From JBBSDP01 sp963754335 (lineage in GTDB: Bacteria; Planctomycetota; Phycisphaerae; Tepidisphaerales; Tepidisphaeraceae): a stretch of DNA of 64,000 bases. The notes under the pieces were generated by a model. That model worked only from the letters and a program-made list of their open reading frames with translations. It did not search any database and was not told the DNA's origin. The stretch is from the NCBI GenBank assembly GCA_963754335.1, contig CAVWFQ010000008.1, positions 62,001-126,000 of the forward strand. Reading direction: 5' to 3'. Below, one piece after another: positions 1 to 9,087 of the stretch. Both the position numbers and the translations under genes were made by a program. The first letter of the stretch is position 1; each line of letters starts with the position of its first letter.

Positions 1-66
1 GGCCTCTACGCCGAGGAAATCACGACGGAGACGAAGATGATCGAACATATTGGCCCTTGTGGATAG
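1..66 (+). CDS. C-terminal end of an unidentified protein (partial)
   Basis: The frame is open from base 1 and stops at the TAG at 64-66, giving 21 residues that end in EHIGPCG. The gene starts outside the window. Too little is visible to name a family. It converges on kdsB on the other strand, with about 37 bases between the two ends. Confidence 0.4.
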   Translation, partial: GLYAEEITTETKMIEHIGPCG

Positions 67-89
67 CTTCGCAAAAAAGGCGTGGCTTG

Positions 90-131
90 CTACTTTTTCC
101 TTTTCACTTTTTACTTTTTCCTTCTTCCTCC
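90..131. repeat. Half copy of an A/T-word repeat overlapping the kdsB 3' end
   Basis: A run of short related words (CTTTTTCC, TTTTCAC, TTTTTAC) matches the right arm of the palindrome at 2403-2490. The kdsB stop and its last residues, GKSKK, are read from this repeat, so the element abuts or has altered the end of that gene. Confidence 0.6.
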
Positions 132-859
132 TTCCATCTCCGAACGAACTCGGCGTATTGCTCCGGCGTGTCGATCCCATGGGCCGCTCGGCTGACTTTC
201 AGGACAAAGATCCGTCGGCCGTGCTCCAGGGCGCGAAGCTGTTCTAATTTCTCCAGCGATTCCAGTTTGGTCGGCGGCCAGGACGCAAATTGCAGTAGAA
301 ATTCGCGGCGATAGGCGTAAATCCCAAGATGCAAATCGTAAGGAACAGCACGATCGACCTTCTCGGGGTCGCGGCGGAAGGGGATCATCGCCCGGGAAAA
401 ATAGAGGGCGTGCCCCTCGCGATCGGTCACCACTTTCACCAGATTCGGATCGGCCGGATCGGCGCCTGAGGGGAATGGGGTGGCGGCGGTCGCCATCGCG
501 TCGTCGGCGTGCGACTCAAGCCGCTCGATCAGGGAATCAACCGTCTGCGGTTCGATTTCCGGCTCATCCCCCTGAACATTGACAATGACTTCATCCCGCA
601 GGTTCCGCGCAACTTCCGCGATTCGATCAGTCCCGCTCGGATGAGCGGCCGACGTCATCACGCAACGGATGTGAAAGGGAAGCAGGGCATCGACGATCCG
701 CTGGTCGTCTGTCGCCACCAAAACTTCACGAACGCGTCTGCATCCGCGCACCCGATCCACCACATGTTGCACGAGCGGCCGACCGGTTTCGCTGGCGAGA
801 ATCTTGGCGGGAAAGCGTGTCGAGCCGTATCGGGCGGGGATGACGACCGTTGCATTCAC
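104..859 (-). CDS. kdsB: 3-deoxy-manno-octulosonate cytidylyltransferase (CMP-KDO synthetase)
   Basis: KdsB activates KDO with CTP to CMP-KDO in the cytoplasm, for incorporation into the inner core of lipopolysaccharide. The 251-residue length is normal for the family. The N-terminal nucleotide-binding motif VVIPARYGSTRFPAK is at residues 5-19, HPSGTDRI at about 73-80, and the metal-binding VQGDEPEI at about 95-102. The C-terminal EHGRRI...GIDTPEQ segment is also typical. The last few lysine-rich residues come from the repeat at 90-131 and are probably not conserved. The gene stands alone, with a long palindrome upstream at 928-1054. Its presence implies an LPS-bearing outer membrane. Confidence 0.95.
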   Translation of the reverse strand: MNATVVIPARYGSTRFPAKILASETGRPLVQHVVDRVRGCRRVREVLVATDDQRIVDALLPFHIRCVMTSAAHPSGTDRIAEVARNLRDEVIVNVQGDEPEIEPQTVDSLIERLESHADDAMATAATPFPSGADPADPNLVKVVTDREGHALYFSRAMIPFRRDPEKVDRAVPYDLHLGIYAYRREFLLQFASWPPTKLESLEKLEQLRALEHGRRIFVLKVSRAAHGIDTPEQYAEFVRRWKEEEGKSKK

Positions 860-927
860 GATGCGCGGCGAGCCTAGTGAGACCCCGGAAAAGTGTCAAA
901 CGGCTACCCGTTCGTCGTGCGCGACTT

Positions 928-1054
928 CCTTCTCCCTCTGCCGGTAACCCGGAGGAGCCGCGCACGAAGTAAGCGGGAAAGCACTCGGTAAACGAGAGAA
1001 CTTTCCCGCTTACTTCGTGCGCGGCTCCTCCCAGAGCACCGGGCGAGGGGAGAG
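928..1054. repeat. Palindromic element, 30-bp perfect stem (copy 1 of 2)
   Basis: The arms at 952-981 and 1001-1030 are perfect reverse complements over 30 bases (core GGAGCCGCGCACGAAGTAAG) around a 19-base loop. Imperfect pairing continues outward to about 928 and 1054. A second copy lies at 25671-25768, and its loop is in the opposite orientation. The element sits between kdsB and the gene at 1189. The strong stem could act as a transcription barrier or belong to a REP/MITE-like mobile family. Confidence 0.85.
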
Positions 1055-1188
1055 ATTTTGGACCGCCGAATCTTTCGCCCACCCGCGTATCATTGGAGTC
1101 GGACAGCAAGATTGTGCCTGCTAAAAGGCCGTAATTTGAAGCGGATCTTCATTGACTTCGCAGCAACTTTGCGCGAAGAGTGGCGATC

Positions 1189-1905
1189 ATGAGCCGGGCC
1201 ATTCCCATCCTGTTTGTCGTCGCGGTCATTGTTCTCTTCATCGTGGTTCGGATGCGCCGCGCGTCCAAAGGGCCGACTGAGGCGCGAATGGCGGAGGAAC
1301 AGGAAACCGGCCGCGGAACGTTATATGCCGACCTTCCCCTCGCAATCATGATGCCCCTGTCGCTCGCAGCCGAGCCACCGGCGGAGCCGTGGTCGCATTT
1401 TCAGTCGGTGGCGTGGCACCTTCGAGCCAAAGACCGGACCCTGGCTTTCGAGGATCTGCATCGAATCACCGCCGACCCGGTAGCAAAGCCGTCGGTACAG
1501 TTGTTGGCCTGGCGATTCCTTCGCGAGCTTGGCGAGCAGCCGGACGCGCAGACCGCCGATGCGATCCAGGGCGTCATCATCGAGATTCCGATCCGCAACA
1601 ATCGGGACGTCCAGGTAATCTATCGCGACGGATCGATGAAAGGACTGACCGCATTCGGCAAATGGACTGGCGGAAATGCATCCGGCGATAGCGCGACCGC
1701 CGAACTGATGAATGCCGCCCAGGCCACCCGGCCGCTCCTGCCCCTTTCACCGAGCCGTCCGCCTCAGACGCCCATCCTCCCGCGTGTGGGAATCCTGACT
1801 TTCCACGGCGTTTACGTGCTGGATCTTGATCCCAAACTGATCGACACCAGCTCCGAACCGCCATACACGCTGTTTCGCGCGGCGCAAAAAATTGGACTGA
1901 AGTGA
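1189..1905 (+). CDS. Hypothetical membrane-anchored protein
   Basis: The family is not recognised. The protein has about 238 residues. A strong N-terminal transmembrane segment (AIPILFVVAVIVLFIVV) is followed by basic residues, and a second hydrophobic stretch (LPLAIMMPLSLAA) lies at about residues 50-62. The rest looks soluble and includes a proline-rich stretch (LSPSRPPQTPILP) near residue 190. ATG at 1189 is preferred because AAGAG lies about 8 bases upstream; a GTG at 1180 is also possible. No neighbour suggests a role. Confidence 0.6.
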   Translation: MSRAIPILFVVAVIVLFIVVRMRRASKGPTEARMAEEQETGRGTLYADLPLAIMMPLSLAAEPPAEPWSHFQSVAWHLRAKDRTLAFEDLHRITADPVAKPSVQLLAWRFLRELGEQPDAQTADAIQGVIIEIPIRNNRDVQVIYRDGSMKGLTAFGKWTGGNASGDSATAELMNAAQATRPLLPLSPSRPPQTPILPRVGILTFHGVYVLDLDPKLIDTSSEPPYTLFRAAQKIGLK

Positions 1906-2054
1906 TGCGTGTTCGCTGAGCGCCAACCAGCGTTCCTCTTCGAAGGACCGATAATCCTTGCTCTTTTCTGCGAAAACGGGTCACGCGCATTTTCTGCCGC
2001 GGCTTTGGTTTAATCTGGGTAATCCATGCGGTGCCGGCGGCCGATGCATGGAGC

Positions 2055-2399
2055 ATGGTTGCACTGTTCAAAATGCCGGAGCGTGTGGGATCGCCGGAGG
2101 ATCGGCGCGTCTTCCCACGCAAAGAGTTTCACGCCGAGGTCGAGTCCTGCCGCATGGACCATTCGGTGAAGGCCCGGCGTGAGCCGCGGTTTTCTCTCTC
2201 GCTGCGTGACCTGTCGATGGGCGGACTCTCGGCCATCAGCAACGTCGCCCTCGAGCAGGGGGAGCGGCTGGCCGTCTATTTCCCCAAACAGGGGCAACTC
2301 AACGAGTGGGATGCCCAGGGCCGCGTGATTCGCTGCGAGCCCAGTTCTTTCGGATATCGAGTCGCCGTTGAATTCGACCCGCTCCCGATGGCAGCGTAA
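2055..2399 (+). CDS. PilZ domain protein (candidate c-di-GMP receptor)
   Basis: The protein is short, about 114 residues, and is essentially a single PilZ domain. PilZ domains bind cyclic di-GMP and tune motility, adhesion or polysaccharide export. Both ligand motifs are visible: RRVFPRKEF (RxxxR type) near the N-terminus and DLSMGG (DxSxxG type) in the first beta strands. The ATG at 2055 is preferred over upstream alternatives because the domain starts soon after it; a frame from 2031 is also open. No cyclase or phosphodiesterase is adjacent. The palindrome at 2403 begins four bases after the stop. Confidence 0.8.
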   Translation: MVALFKMPERVGSPEDRRVFPRKEFHAEVESCRMDHSVKARREPRFSLSLRDLSMGGLSAISNVALEQGERLAVYFPKQGQLNEWDAQGRVIRCEPSSFGYRVAVEFDPLPMAA

Positions 2400-2402
2400 T
2401 CG

Positions 2403-2490
2403 AAGGAAAAAGTAAAAAGTTAAAAGGAAAAAGGGGAAGTGAGGACTGAGTAAGTCCGCCTTTTTCCTTTTCACTTTTCACTTTTTCCTT
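2403..2490. repeat. A/T-word palindrome between pilZ and tatC
   Basis: The left arm (2403-2434) and right arm (2459-2490) are reverse complements over 32 bases with about three mismatches, and each is made of words such as AAGGAAAAAG and TAAAAAG. The half copy at 90-131 carries the same words. It follows the PilZ stop directly and could work as a bidirectional terminator. Confidence 0.8.
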
Positions 2491-2557
2491 TCCCGAACTC
2501 CAACCCAGTCCCGTCCGCCCTTCTGTCCCCCGTCCCTCTCCCCTAGAATGCCGTCGG

Positions 2558-3578
2558 ATGACAACTGCGACGGTGGACGACAAGCCAGGAAAAAAATCCC
2601 CCAGAGACTTCGACCCCGACTCGTTCCGCATGACGATCGGCGATCACCTCGAAGAGCTGCGCTGGCGGCTGATTCTGGGATTGCTGGGCTTCGCCGTGGC
2701 GATTTTCGGCGTCTTCGCCTTCATTCAAAAGGTGATCGTCTTTTTCTGCGCCCCTCTTTACGCAGCTCCTCAAGCATCACATCAACACCCAGATTTACTA
2801 CAGGGAGATCACCGAAGTCTTCATGACTTACCTGAAGATCTGGCTGATCAGCGCCTTTGCCATCGCCGGGCCCTGGATGCTCTACCAGATCTGGCAATTC
2901 GTCGCCGCGGGGCTCTATCCCAAAGAACGCAAGGTCGTCACGAAATATATTCCTCTTTCGATTGCGCTGCTCTTCTCCGGCTTCGTGTTCGTCTATGTGG
3001 TCGTGCTGCCGATCACCATTGGATTCTTCCTGGAATTTTCCAGCAGTTTTCCGATTCCCTCGATCGGTCAGACCGGCATGCCGATCGAGCCGGGAGCGTA
3101 TAAGCCCACGCTTTTCCCAGTTCTCGCCGGAGATCCCATCCATCCGAAGGATGGTGAAATCTGGATCAACAAGACGGAACAACGTCTCAAGATTTACATG
3201 GACGGCGAGTTTCACTCCGTTCCGTTCGGCCCGGCGAATCTGCTCCAGCCCAACCTGACGATTTCGGAATACGTCGATTGGGTCCTCACCTTCATGATTA
3301 TCTTTGGCCTTTCATTTCAGCTTCCGCTGGTGGTGCTGACGCTGGTGAGCATTGGCGTCGTTGAAGTTGAATTCCTGAAAAAGCAGCGCAAGATCGTCTA
3401 TTTCGTCATGGCCGTCGCGGCGGCGTTCATTGCGCCGGGCGACATCGTCATCTCGATGCTCTCCCTCTTGATTCCCCTCGTGATCCTCTACGAGTTCGGC
3501 CTCTGGCTCGCGATCTTCAACCGGCGGAAACCTGAAGAAGACGAAATCCCAAAAACCAAAGACCAAGTCTCCAAATAA
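2558..3578 (+). CDS. tatC: Sec-independent translocase subunit TatC, frame-broken
   Basis: TatC is the polytopic membrane subunit that recognises twin-arginine signals. The product is about 340 residues and reads in two frames: 2558 to about 2761, then about 2763 to 3578. One extra base near 2762 separates PLY from QLLKHHINTQ. The conserved cytoplasmic N-terminus (DHLEELRWRL) and six hydrophobic segments are present. An unusual polar insert of roughly 70 residues (about 3070-3260), with proline and lysine and no hydrophobic stretch, lies in a periplasmic loop between the third and fourth segments; the usual length is about 250. The last residues (PKTKDQVSK) and the stop are encoded by the CCAAA repeat. 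Substrates in this window may include the RR-bearing proteins at 6085 and 57001. Confidence 0.93.
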
Positions 3579-3715
3579 ATTCCAATAACCAAGGGGAAAA
3601 ATCCAAACAGGAGGGCGGAGCCTGATTCTCCCTCTTGTTTGGAATTTTCCCCTTTGGACATTGGTCCCGGCGCCGGGATTGGGCTTTGGATCTTGGTCTT
3701 TGGAATTTTTTTGGA
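3547..3715. repeat. CCAAA/TTTGG-word palindrome (copy 1 of 2)
   Basis: The left arm is made of CCAAA words (CCAAAGACCAAG, AAATTCC), and the right arm is their complement (TTGGAATTTTCCCCTTTGG). The two arms pair imperfectly over about 70 bases. A second copy is at 29430-29590. The left arm overlaps the end of tatC and provides its stop. Confidence 0.8.
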
Positions 3716-3724
3716 AAATAAAAA

Positions 3725-3757
3725 GGCTGCACGTTGGAGGGTTAGAGCCGTGCAGCC
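3725..3757. terminator. GC-rich hairpin downstream of tatC
   Basis: The arms GGCTGCAC (3725-3732) and GTGCAGCC (3750-3757) pair perfectly around a 17-base loop. On the minus strand the stem is followed by a T-rich run; on the plus strand it is not. It may stop read-through into the tatC locus from the right, or act as a weak terminator for tatC. Confidence 0.45.
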
Positions 3758-4282
3758 TTGGCGGAGGAGGAAACGAGGATTATTTACGAAGCGTTCAGGT
3801 CATGCTTCGCTTGGATTTTTATTTACACATTCTTGCGTCAGAAGCCCCGGACAGCGTGCCGCCCGCAGACCGCCTGCGGGCGGCACTGCCCGTGGGAACC
3901 AACCGCGCTCCATAGTTGGCGGGTAACCGCGTTACCCGCTGCCGTCACCGTGACGGCTACGCGATGCCCTAAAGCGAAGGCGATGCCACGATCGGAATTC
4001 GTACGATTCAGTCATCAAAAAGGGCTGAAAACGCCGGCAAATCGCCATCTTTTGCAGAGCAGTTTTTTTTGGGGCAGGTCCCGGCTCCCTGGTTTCTCGC
4101 CCGATTCGTAAGCGATCCGCGCTCTATTCGCGGAAACAATGCGCAGGTCGGATTCGATTTGATCCGAAAGCTTCAAATTGCGCTCCAACTTTCGTTTATC
4201 CGCCCGAGGTGTCTCGATTGACCTTGCTGCAATCGCCTCTCACCTGTGGTAGTTTCCCCTGACCATTCAGAGGAGATCGATC
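3758..4282. other. Non-coding gap between tatC and pgi
   Basis: No convincing gene is seen; the open frames here have no start signal or family features. A short hairpin (GCCGCCCGCA / TGCGGGCGGC) lies at about 3860-3886. The pgi promoter should lie in the last 150 bases, but no clear -35/-10 pair was recognised. Confidence 0.4.
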
Positions 4283-5913
4283 ATGAGCGGATCATCAGCA
4301 ATGTTCGCGCGAGCGCGGATCTTTCAAAGCATTGGAATCACATCATCGTTCGATTCAAAATCGACATTTGCGCGACATGTTCCGCGACGATCCAAGTCGC
4401 GGCGAGCGCATGACGCTCGAAACGCAGGGACTCTATCTCGATTATTCCAAGCACCGGGTTACGGATGAAACGGTTCGCCTGCTGATCGCGCTGGCCGAGG
4501 AGTGCGGCCTGCAGGCGCGAATCAACGCAATGTTCAGTGGTGAAAAGATCAATGTCACCGAGAACCGGGCCGTGTTGCATGTCGCGCTGCGCGCGCCGCG
4601 CAACGCCACCATCATGGTGGACGGCAAGAACGTGGTGCCGGAAGTGCATGCGGTTCTCGATCAGATGATCGCCTTCTGCGATCGCATCCGCGGCGGACAG
4701 TGGAAGGGATACACCGGCCAGCCGATCAAAAACATCGTCAACATCGGAATCGGCGGCTCCGACCTTGGACCCGTCATGGCCTACGAGGCGCTGAAACATT
4801 ACAGCCGGCGCGACATGACCTTTCGATTCGTCTCCAATGTCGATGGAACGGATTTCGCCGAGGCGGTGCGCGATCTCGAACCCGCGCAGACGCTCTTCAT
4901 CATCGCGTCGAAAACTTTTACGACGCTCGAGACGATGACCAACGGCCACACCGCGCGCGATTGGTTCCTGGCGACCGCCAAGGACCCCGCGGCGGTTGCC
5001 AAACATTTCGTCGCCGTCTCGACCAACGCCGAGGAAGTATCGAAATTCGGAATCGACACTCAGAACATGTTCGGTTTCTGGGACTGGGTGGGGGGGCGAT
5101 ATTCGATGGACTCGGCCATCGGCCTGTCGACGATGCTCGCGATCGGCCCCGACGGCTTCCGCCAAATGCTGGCCGGCTTTCATTCGATGGACGAACACTT
5201 CCGCACCGCGCCGCTGGAAAAAAATCTGCCGGCGCTGATGGGATTGCTTTGTCTCTGGTACAACGACTTTTTCGATGCCCAGACCGTCGCCGTTCTCCCC
5301 TACGAACAATATCTCAAACGCTTCCCGGCCTATTTGCAGCAACTCACGATGGAGAGCAACGGCAAGTCCGTCACGCTCGGCGGAAAGCATGTCGACTACC
5401 AGACCGGCCCGATCTTCTGGGGCGAGCCGGGCACCAACGGGCAGCATTCTTTTTATCAGATGATCCATCAGGGAACGAAGCTGATTCCCTGCGATTTCAT
5501 CGCCTTCGGCAAGACGCTCAATCCGCTCGGCGATCATCACGATCTGCTGGTGGCCAACGTCTTCGCCCAGGCCGAGGCGCTCGCCTTCGGAAAGACCGCC
5601 GACGAACTGCGGTCTGAGAATGTGCCGGAGGCGCTGATTCCCGCGCACGTTCGAGGGGAATCGTCCTTCGACAGTGATCCTCGCCGATGTGTTGACGCCG
5701 GAATTACTGGGCAAGCTCGTTGCCCTTTATGAGCACAGCGTTTTCACGCAGGGCGCCATCTGGGACATCGATTCATTCGATCAATGGGGCGTGGAGCTCG
5801 GGAAAGTGCTTGCGAAGCGAATTGTGCCGGAGTTGCAGAGCAAGACGGAGTCGAAGCTCGCGCACGACAGCTCGACCAACGCGCTGATCCGGAAGTATCG
5901 AAAAATGCGGTAG
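4283..5913 (+). CDS. pgi: Glucose-6-phosphate isomerase, frame-broken
   Basis: Pgi interconverts glucose-6-phosphate and fructose-6-phosphate in glycolysis and gluconeogenesis. The main frame runs 4332-5732, and the C-terminus continues in another frame to 5913. Family signatures include LDYSKHR, NIGIGGSDLGP, FVSNVDG, ASKTFTT, FWDWVGGRYS, the catalytic QHSFYQMIHQG and the C-terminal DSSTNALIRKYR. The break is near 5644: IP is followed by RTFEGNRPS in the new frame. At the N-terminus, an ATG at 4283 with AGGAG eight bases upstream fits as the start but is in another frame, so a second break between about 4300 and 4331 is likely; otherwise TTG at 4332 would serve. Overall length of about 540 is normal. 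Confidence 0.94.
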
Positions 5914-5965
5914 GGTACTTCTTCGCGAACTGCGCGGCACCCGATCGGTTATTTCGAACCCGGAA

Positions 5966-6090
5966 GTTTAGCCGCCGCGGCCTCGCGGCGTCGTGAATGC
6001 AAAATGTCTGATCTCCTTGGGATCAATTCGCGATCGAGCAATCGCTCTTTGTTCACGCAACGCGGCGCCGCGAGGCCGCGGCGGCTAAAC
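5966..6090. repeat. Palindrome with 25-bp perfect GC-rich arms
   Basis: The arms at 5966-5990 and 6066-6090 are perfect reverse complements (core GCCGCCGCGGCCTCGCGGCG) separated by 75 bases. A weaker inner match continues (GTGAATGC / GTTCACGCA). It lies between pgi and the convergent gene at 6085 and overlaps the last bases of that gene, so it may end transcription from both sides. Confidence 0.85.
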
Positions 6091-7380
6091 CTTGCTTAAC
6101 GAAAGGTACCACGGCGTCTCCACCGTTCCTCCCCAGCTATCGGGTTTGTGATTGGCTTCGAATATTTTTCGCAACGTCTCATCGTGCGGGACCAACGCCG
6201 TCCAGAGCACTCCCGGCGAATCTCTCCACCGCGGGTCGGGAGGTCCGCCGCCGATACTGCCAAATGCAGCGCCCTGAATTTTTCCGTTCCACATGAAATC
6301 GCGATTCGTCGCAATCAAGCGATGAATGTCCTCTTTCGAAAAGACAAGCTGATGTTCGAACGCGGCGACGATTCCTTCCAGATCAATTCCGTAATATCCC
6401 CCATTGGGATGAACGCCGACCCAGTGTTTCGTCTCTCCGTTCGGCTTGTAATCCCAGGGTCCGGCGGGGTCCCAGTAATTCCAGACGAGATATTTGCTGT
6501 CGCGCAAGCGAATGCGCGATCTCATCGTCCTGAACCATTTTTCTGCGCGCTCGCGATAAAGCGGTTTACCGGCGGCATCGTGCATCGCGAGGAGCCAGAG
6601 GGCGATCAGGTTCTGCTTGTTGGCGGGGAGGGTGAAGCCGTCGGTTTTCCGCCGGGCGTAACCGTCGGTCCATGAATGGGTCGCGCGATCGATGCCGAAA
6701 GGGGGGACGACCCATACTCCGCCGGTTTCGATGTCGCGCCAGCATCCGCGGGAATCCCATTTTGTGAAAGCTGCTTCGGACAGCGCGAGATATTCCGCGG
6801 CTTTGGCGCTGTATCTGGGTTGGAGGGTTGGTGTTTTGCGCACAAGATTCGCGAAGCCGGCGAGCGGCGTAAGGGCCATTGCTTCACCTAGCATGTTGTC
6901 CGTAAGCAGACCGGACATCACTGGAGTACTGGCGCCGTCCTCCTTGGGCCAACCGATTTGCCCGTCGGGTTCCTTCACGCCACGGTGAATCCAGGCGTCG
7001 GACCAGTCGACAAGGCGATCGAGCCATTGCTTATCGCGGGTCGCGAGGTATCCGTAGTAGAAGCCGTTGACGAACGGGCTGACGAGCCAGCCGAGTTCTT
7101 CGCCGGTTTCTTTGTCGCAATAGCGGTTGCGCTCGTCAGCAAGGATTGATTTCTGCCAGCGGGACAGCCAGTCTTTCGTGAGCGCGGCGTCGATGCCGGC
7201 CGGCGCGGATGGCGGCGCTGAATAAAGCGAATGGCATGTCAGTTCCGCCAACTTCGACGAAAGAACGACCGACGATAGTTTGAGGAATAAACGGCGAGTT
7301 AGCGGCGGGGTTGTTGGGTACATATCCAATCGTATCCGAGGCGGCGGGTAACTGTTTACGACTGGAGCCATTGACATCAC
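6085..7380 (-). CDS. Secreted protein of unknown function, possible six-hairpin (alpha/alpha barrel) enzyme
   Basis: About 431 residues from the first start; an internal ATG before YPTTPPLTRRLFLKL is a better start and would give about 412. The N-terminus carries TRRLFLKLSSVVLSS, an RR-type export signal. The mature part is rich in Trp and aromatic residues, with repeated helical stretches (WLVSPFVNGFYYGYLA, NLIALWLLAMHDAAG), in the style of alpha/alpha-barrel glycosidases and polysaccharide lyases. No catalytic motif can be assigned. The promoter side faces the toxin-antitoxin pair. It is probably a periplasmic or outer-membrane carbohydrate-acting protein, on fold-style similarity only. Confidence 0.6.
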   Translation of the reverse strand: MMSMAPVVNSYPPPRIRLDMYPTTPPLTRRLFLKLSSVVLSSKLAELTCHSLYSAPPSAPAGIDAALTKDWLSRWQKSILADERNRYCDKETGEELGWLVSPFVNGFYYGYLATRDKQWLDRLVDWSDAWIHRGVKEPDGQIGWPKEDGASTPVMSGLLTDNMLGEAMALTPLAGFANLVRKTPTLQPRYSAKAAEYLALSEAAFTKWDSRGCWRDIETGGVWVVPPFGIDRATHSWTDGYARRKTDGFTLPANKQNLIALWLLAMHDAAGKPLYRERAEKWFRTMRSRIRLRDSKYLVWNYWDPAGPWDYKPNGETKHWVGVHPNGGYYGIDLEGIVAAFEHQLVFSKEDIHRLIATNRDFMWNGKIQGAAFGSIGGGPPDPRWRDSPGVLWTALVPHDETLRKIFEANHKPDSWGGTVETPWYLSLSKV

Positions 7381-7448
7381 GATGACGCTTGAGAAGATTC
7401 CAATTGTAGGTTGGACGCCGACAGCCGAACACGAGAACGAACGGACTT

Positions 7449-7726
7449 ATGCGAATCACTTTGAAGCCACCGCTTGAGGAACTTGCCAAACGCAAAGCGT
7501 GCGCCACGGTTATGCCAAAACTTCGGAGTATATTGTTCGACTGATCGACCAGGGGCTGCGCATGCGCGAGGACGATCAGCCGGGACCTGCGGAGCGGAAA
7601 CAGATCCGGCAGCGCCTGCGCGAAGGTGCGGAGCAGCGATCCGCACGCGATCATGCCATCGCCGAAGAATGGGCACCGCTTGAAGAGGAGGCGAATGGCA
7701 AAGCAGGGCGTGCCAAAGAGGGGTGA
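7449..7726 (+). CDS. ParD/CC2985-type antitoxin, frame-broken
   Basis: A small antitoxin of about 92 residues. The N-terminus (MRITLKPPLEELAKRK) is in one frame and the rest (HGYAKTSEYIVRLIDQGLRMRED...) in another, with a break near 7497. The YAKTSEYIVRLI segment is typical of a ribbon-helix-helix DNA-binding domain, and the charged C-terminal tail should wrap the toxin. It overlaps the toxin gene by about 32 bases, as toxin-antitoxin pairs often do. Antitoxins of this type usually repress their own promoter, expected just upstream of 7449. Confidence 0.65.
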
Positions 7727-8054
7727 AGTCTATCTCGTTAATTTTGACCCGACGATTGGGGCCGAACTCCGAAAGACCCGGCCTGCAATTATCCTCCAAA
7801 ACGATGTTGGCAATCGTTACAGCGACATCACCATCGTCGCGGCAATCACATCGCGATTTGACCAACGCCTCTATCCGACGGAGGTGCGTGTCGCGCCCGG
7901 AGAGTCTGGATACACGAAGAATCGGTCGTGCTTCTAAATCAGATCCGTTCGATCGAAGGCCCGCCTTGGCACTCGTCTCGGCCATCTTAAGCCCGCTACG
8001 ATGAGGGCAGTCGATACGGCGCTTCGGATCAGTCTCGGACTTGTGAATCTCTGA
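7695..8054 (+). CDS. MazF/PemK-type endoribonuclease toxin, two frame breaks
   Basis: PemK/MazF toxins cut mRNA. The N-terminal half reads cleanly from ATG 7695: RGEVYLVNFDPTIGAELRKTRPAIIL is the family signature. The frame is then lost twice. Near 7925 a base appears to be missing before SVVLLNQIRSI, and near 7962 before KARLGTRLGHLKPATM. With both corrected, a complete toxin of about 120 residues ends at 8054. As written, translation stops at 7937, so the toxin would be inactive unless these are sequencing errors. Confidence 0.75.
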
Positions 8055-8089
8055 ATGAGAAATTGAAGCGTCGCAATGGAACTGGCAGT

Positions 8090-9087
8090 TCATTCCGAAA
8101 TGTTGCGATGCCGCAGCCGGTCCAGGGCGGCGGCGGCGATGATGATTGCGCCGGTGACGATCTGCTGCACCCAGTTTTCAAGGTGAAGCTTGGCGCAGCC
8201 ATTGTTGACGGTCTTCATGAGAAGAGCGCCGATGACGGTTCCGAGGATCGTTCCCTCCCCGCCGTTGAGGCTGGCCCCGCCGATGACGACCGCGGCGATG
8301 ACGTCGAGTTCCATTCCGTCGGCGGTGGTGGGGTCCCCCATCGTCACATATGAAAACTGAAGGACGCCGGCGATGCCAGCGAGTGCTCCAGCCAGAATGT
8401 AGAGGCACAGCTTGACCCGTTTGACGTCGATTCCGCAGAGACGCGCCGTTTGCTCATTGGAGCCGACGGCGAAGACATGCCGGCCGAATCGCGTATAGCG
8501 AAGCACGCCGGCGACGAGCAACGCCAGCGCAGCCGTCATCCAGACGCCCGGCGGAAGGATCATCCAGCGCCGACCCGCCGGAAGGACCGTCAGCAGCGAA
8601 TTGAGCCAGGTGTCGCGCACGACCACGGTGGAATTGCCGGCCAGTCCCTTGGCGGCCCCGCGAATCGCGCCCCACAAACCAAGGGTCACGATAAAAGGCG
8701 CGAGATCGAGCTGCGTAATCAGCAGGCCGATGACACCTCCCCAGATTGCGCCGCAAGGATTCCGCCGATCGCTCCCGCCGCGGGGTTTAGGCCTTGATTG
8801 ATCAGCAGCGCAATGACGACGGTAACGACCGCGATATTCGAGCCGACCGACAGATCGATTCCGCCGGAGATGATCACGATCGTCATTCCCAGAGCCGCGG
8901 TCGCGACGACTGCCGTTTCAAGCACGATTTGCGCGAGGTTGTCGAGGGTCAGAAACGTGTGCGGCCGCAAGACGGAAAACAGACCGAAAACCGATGCCAG
9001 TCCGATTAAAGCACCCAGCCGCTGGGTCCACGCGGACCAATTCGCGCGACTCGACGCGGCCGGAGATGTTTCCTGAAGCAACGTCAT
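8090..9087 (-). CDS. Ribose-type ABC transporter permease, frame-broken
   Basis: A membrane permease of the RbsC class for sugar import. The N-terminal part (9087 to about 8755) has signature segments GMTIVIISGGIDLSVGS; the C-terminal part continues in another frame to 8090 with GLWGAIRG, FAVGSNEQTARLCGI and LNGGEGTILGTVIGA. A missing base near 8755 accounts for the break (GGIL then CGAIWGGVIGLLI). Eight or more hydrophobic helices are visible and total length is near 330, as expected. Its ATG overlaps the stop of the ATPase gene (ATGA), showing translational coupling. Confidence 0.9.

Noticed and set aside
2750..2770. Programmed frameshift in tatC
   Set aside because: No slippery heptamer or downstream stem is evident, and similar breaks occur in many unrelated genes, so sequencing error is more likely.
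4338..5714. 458-residue minus-strand frame opposite pgi
   Set aside because: Shadow of pgi; the plus strand carries all Pgi signatures.
8918..9083. Long C-terminal extension of the importer ATPase into the permease gene
   Set aside because: The extension is in the wrong frame; a break near 9180 restores a normal end overlapping the permease ATG.
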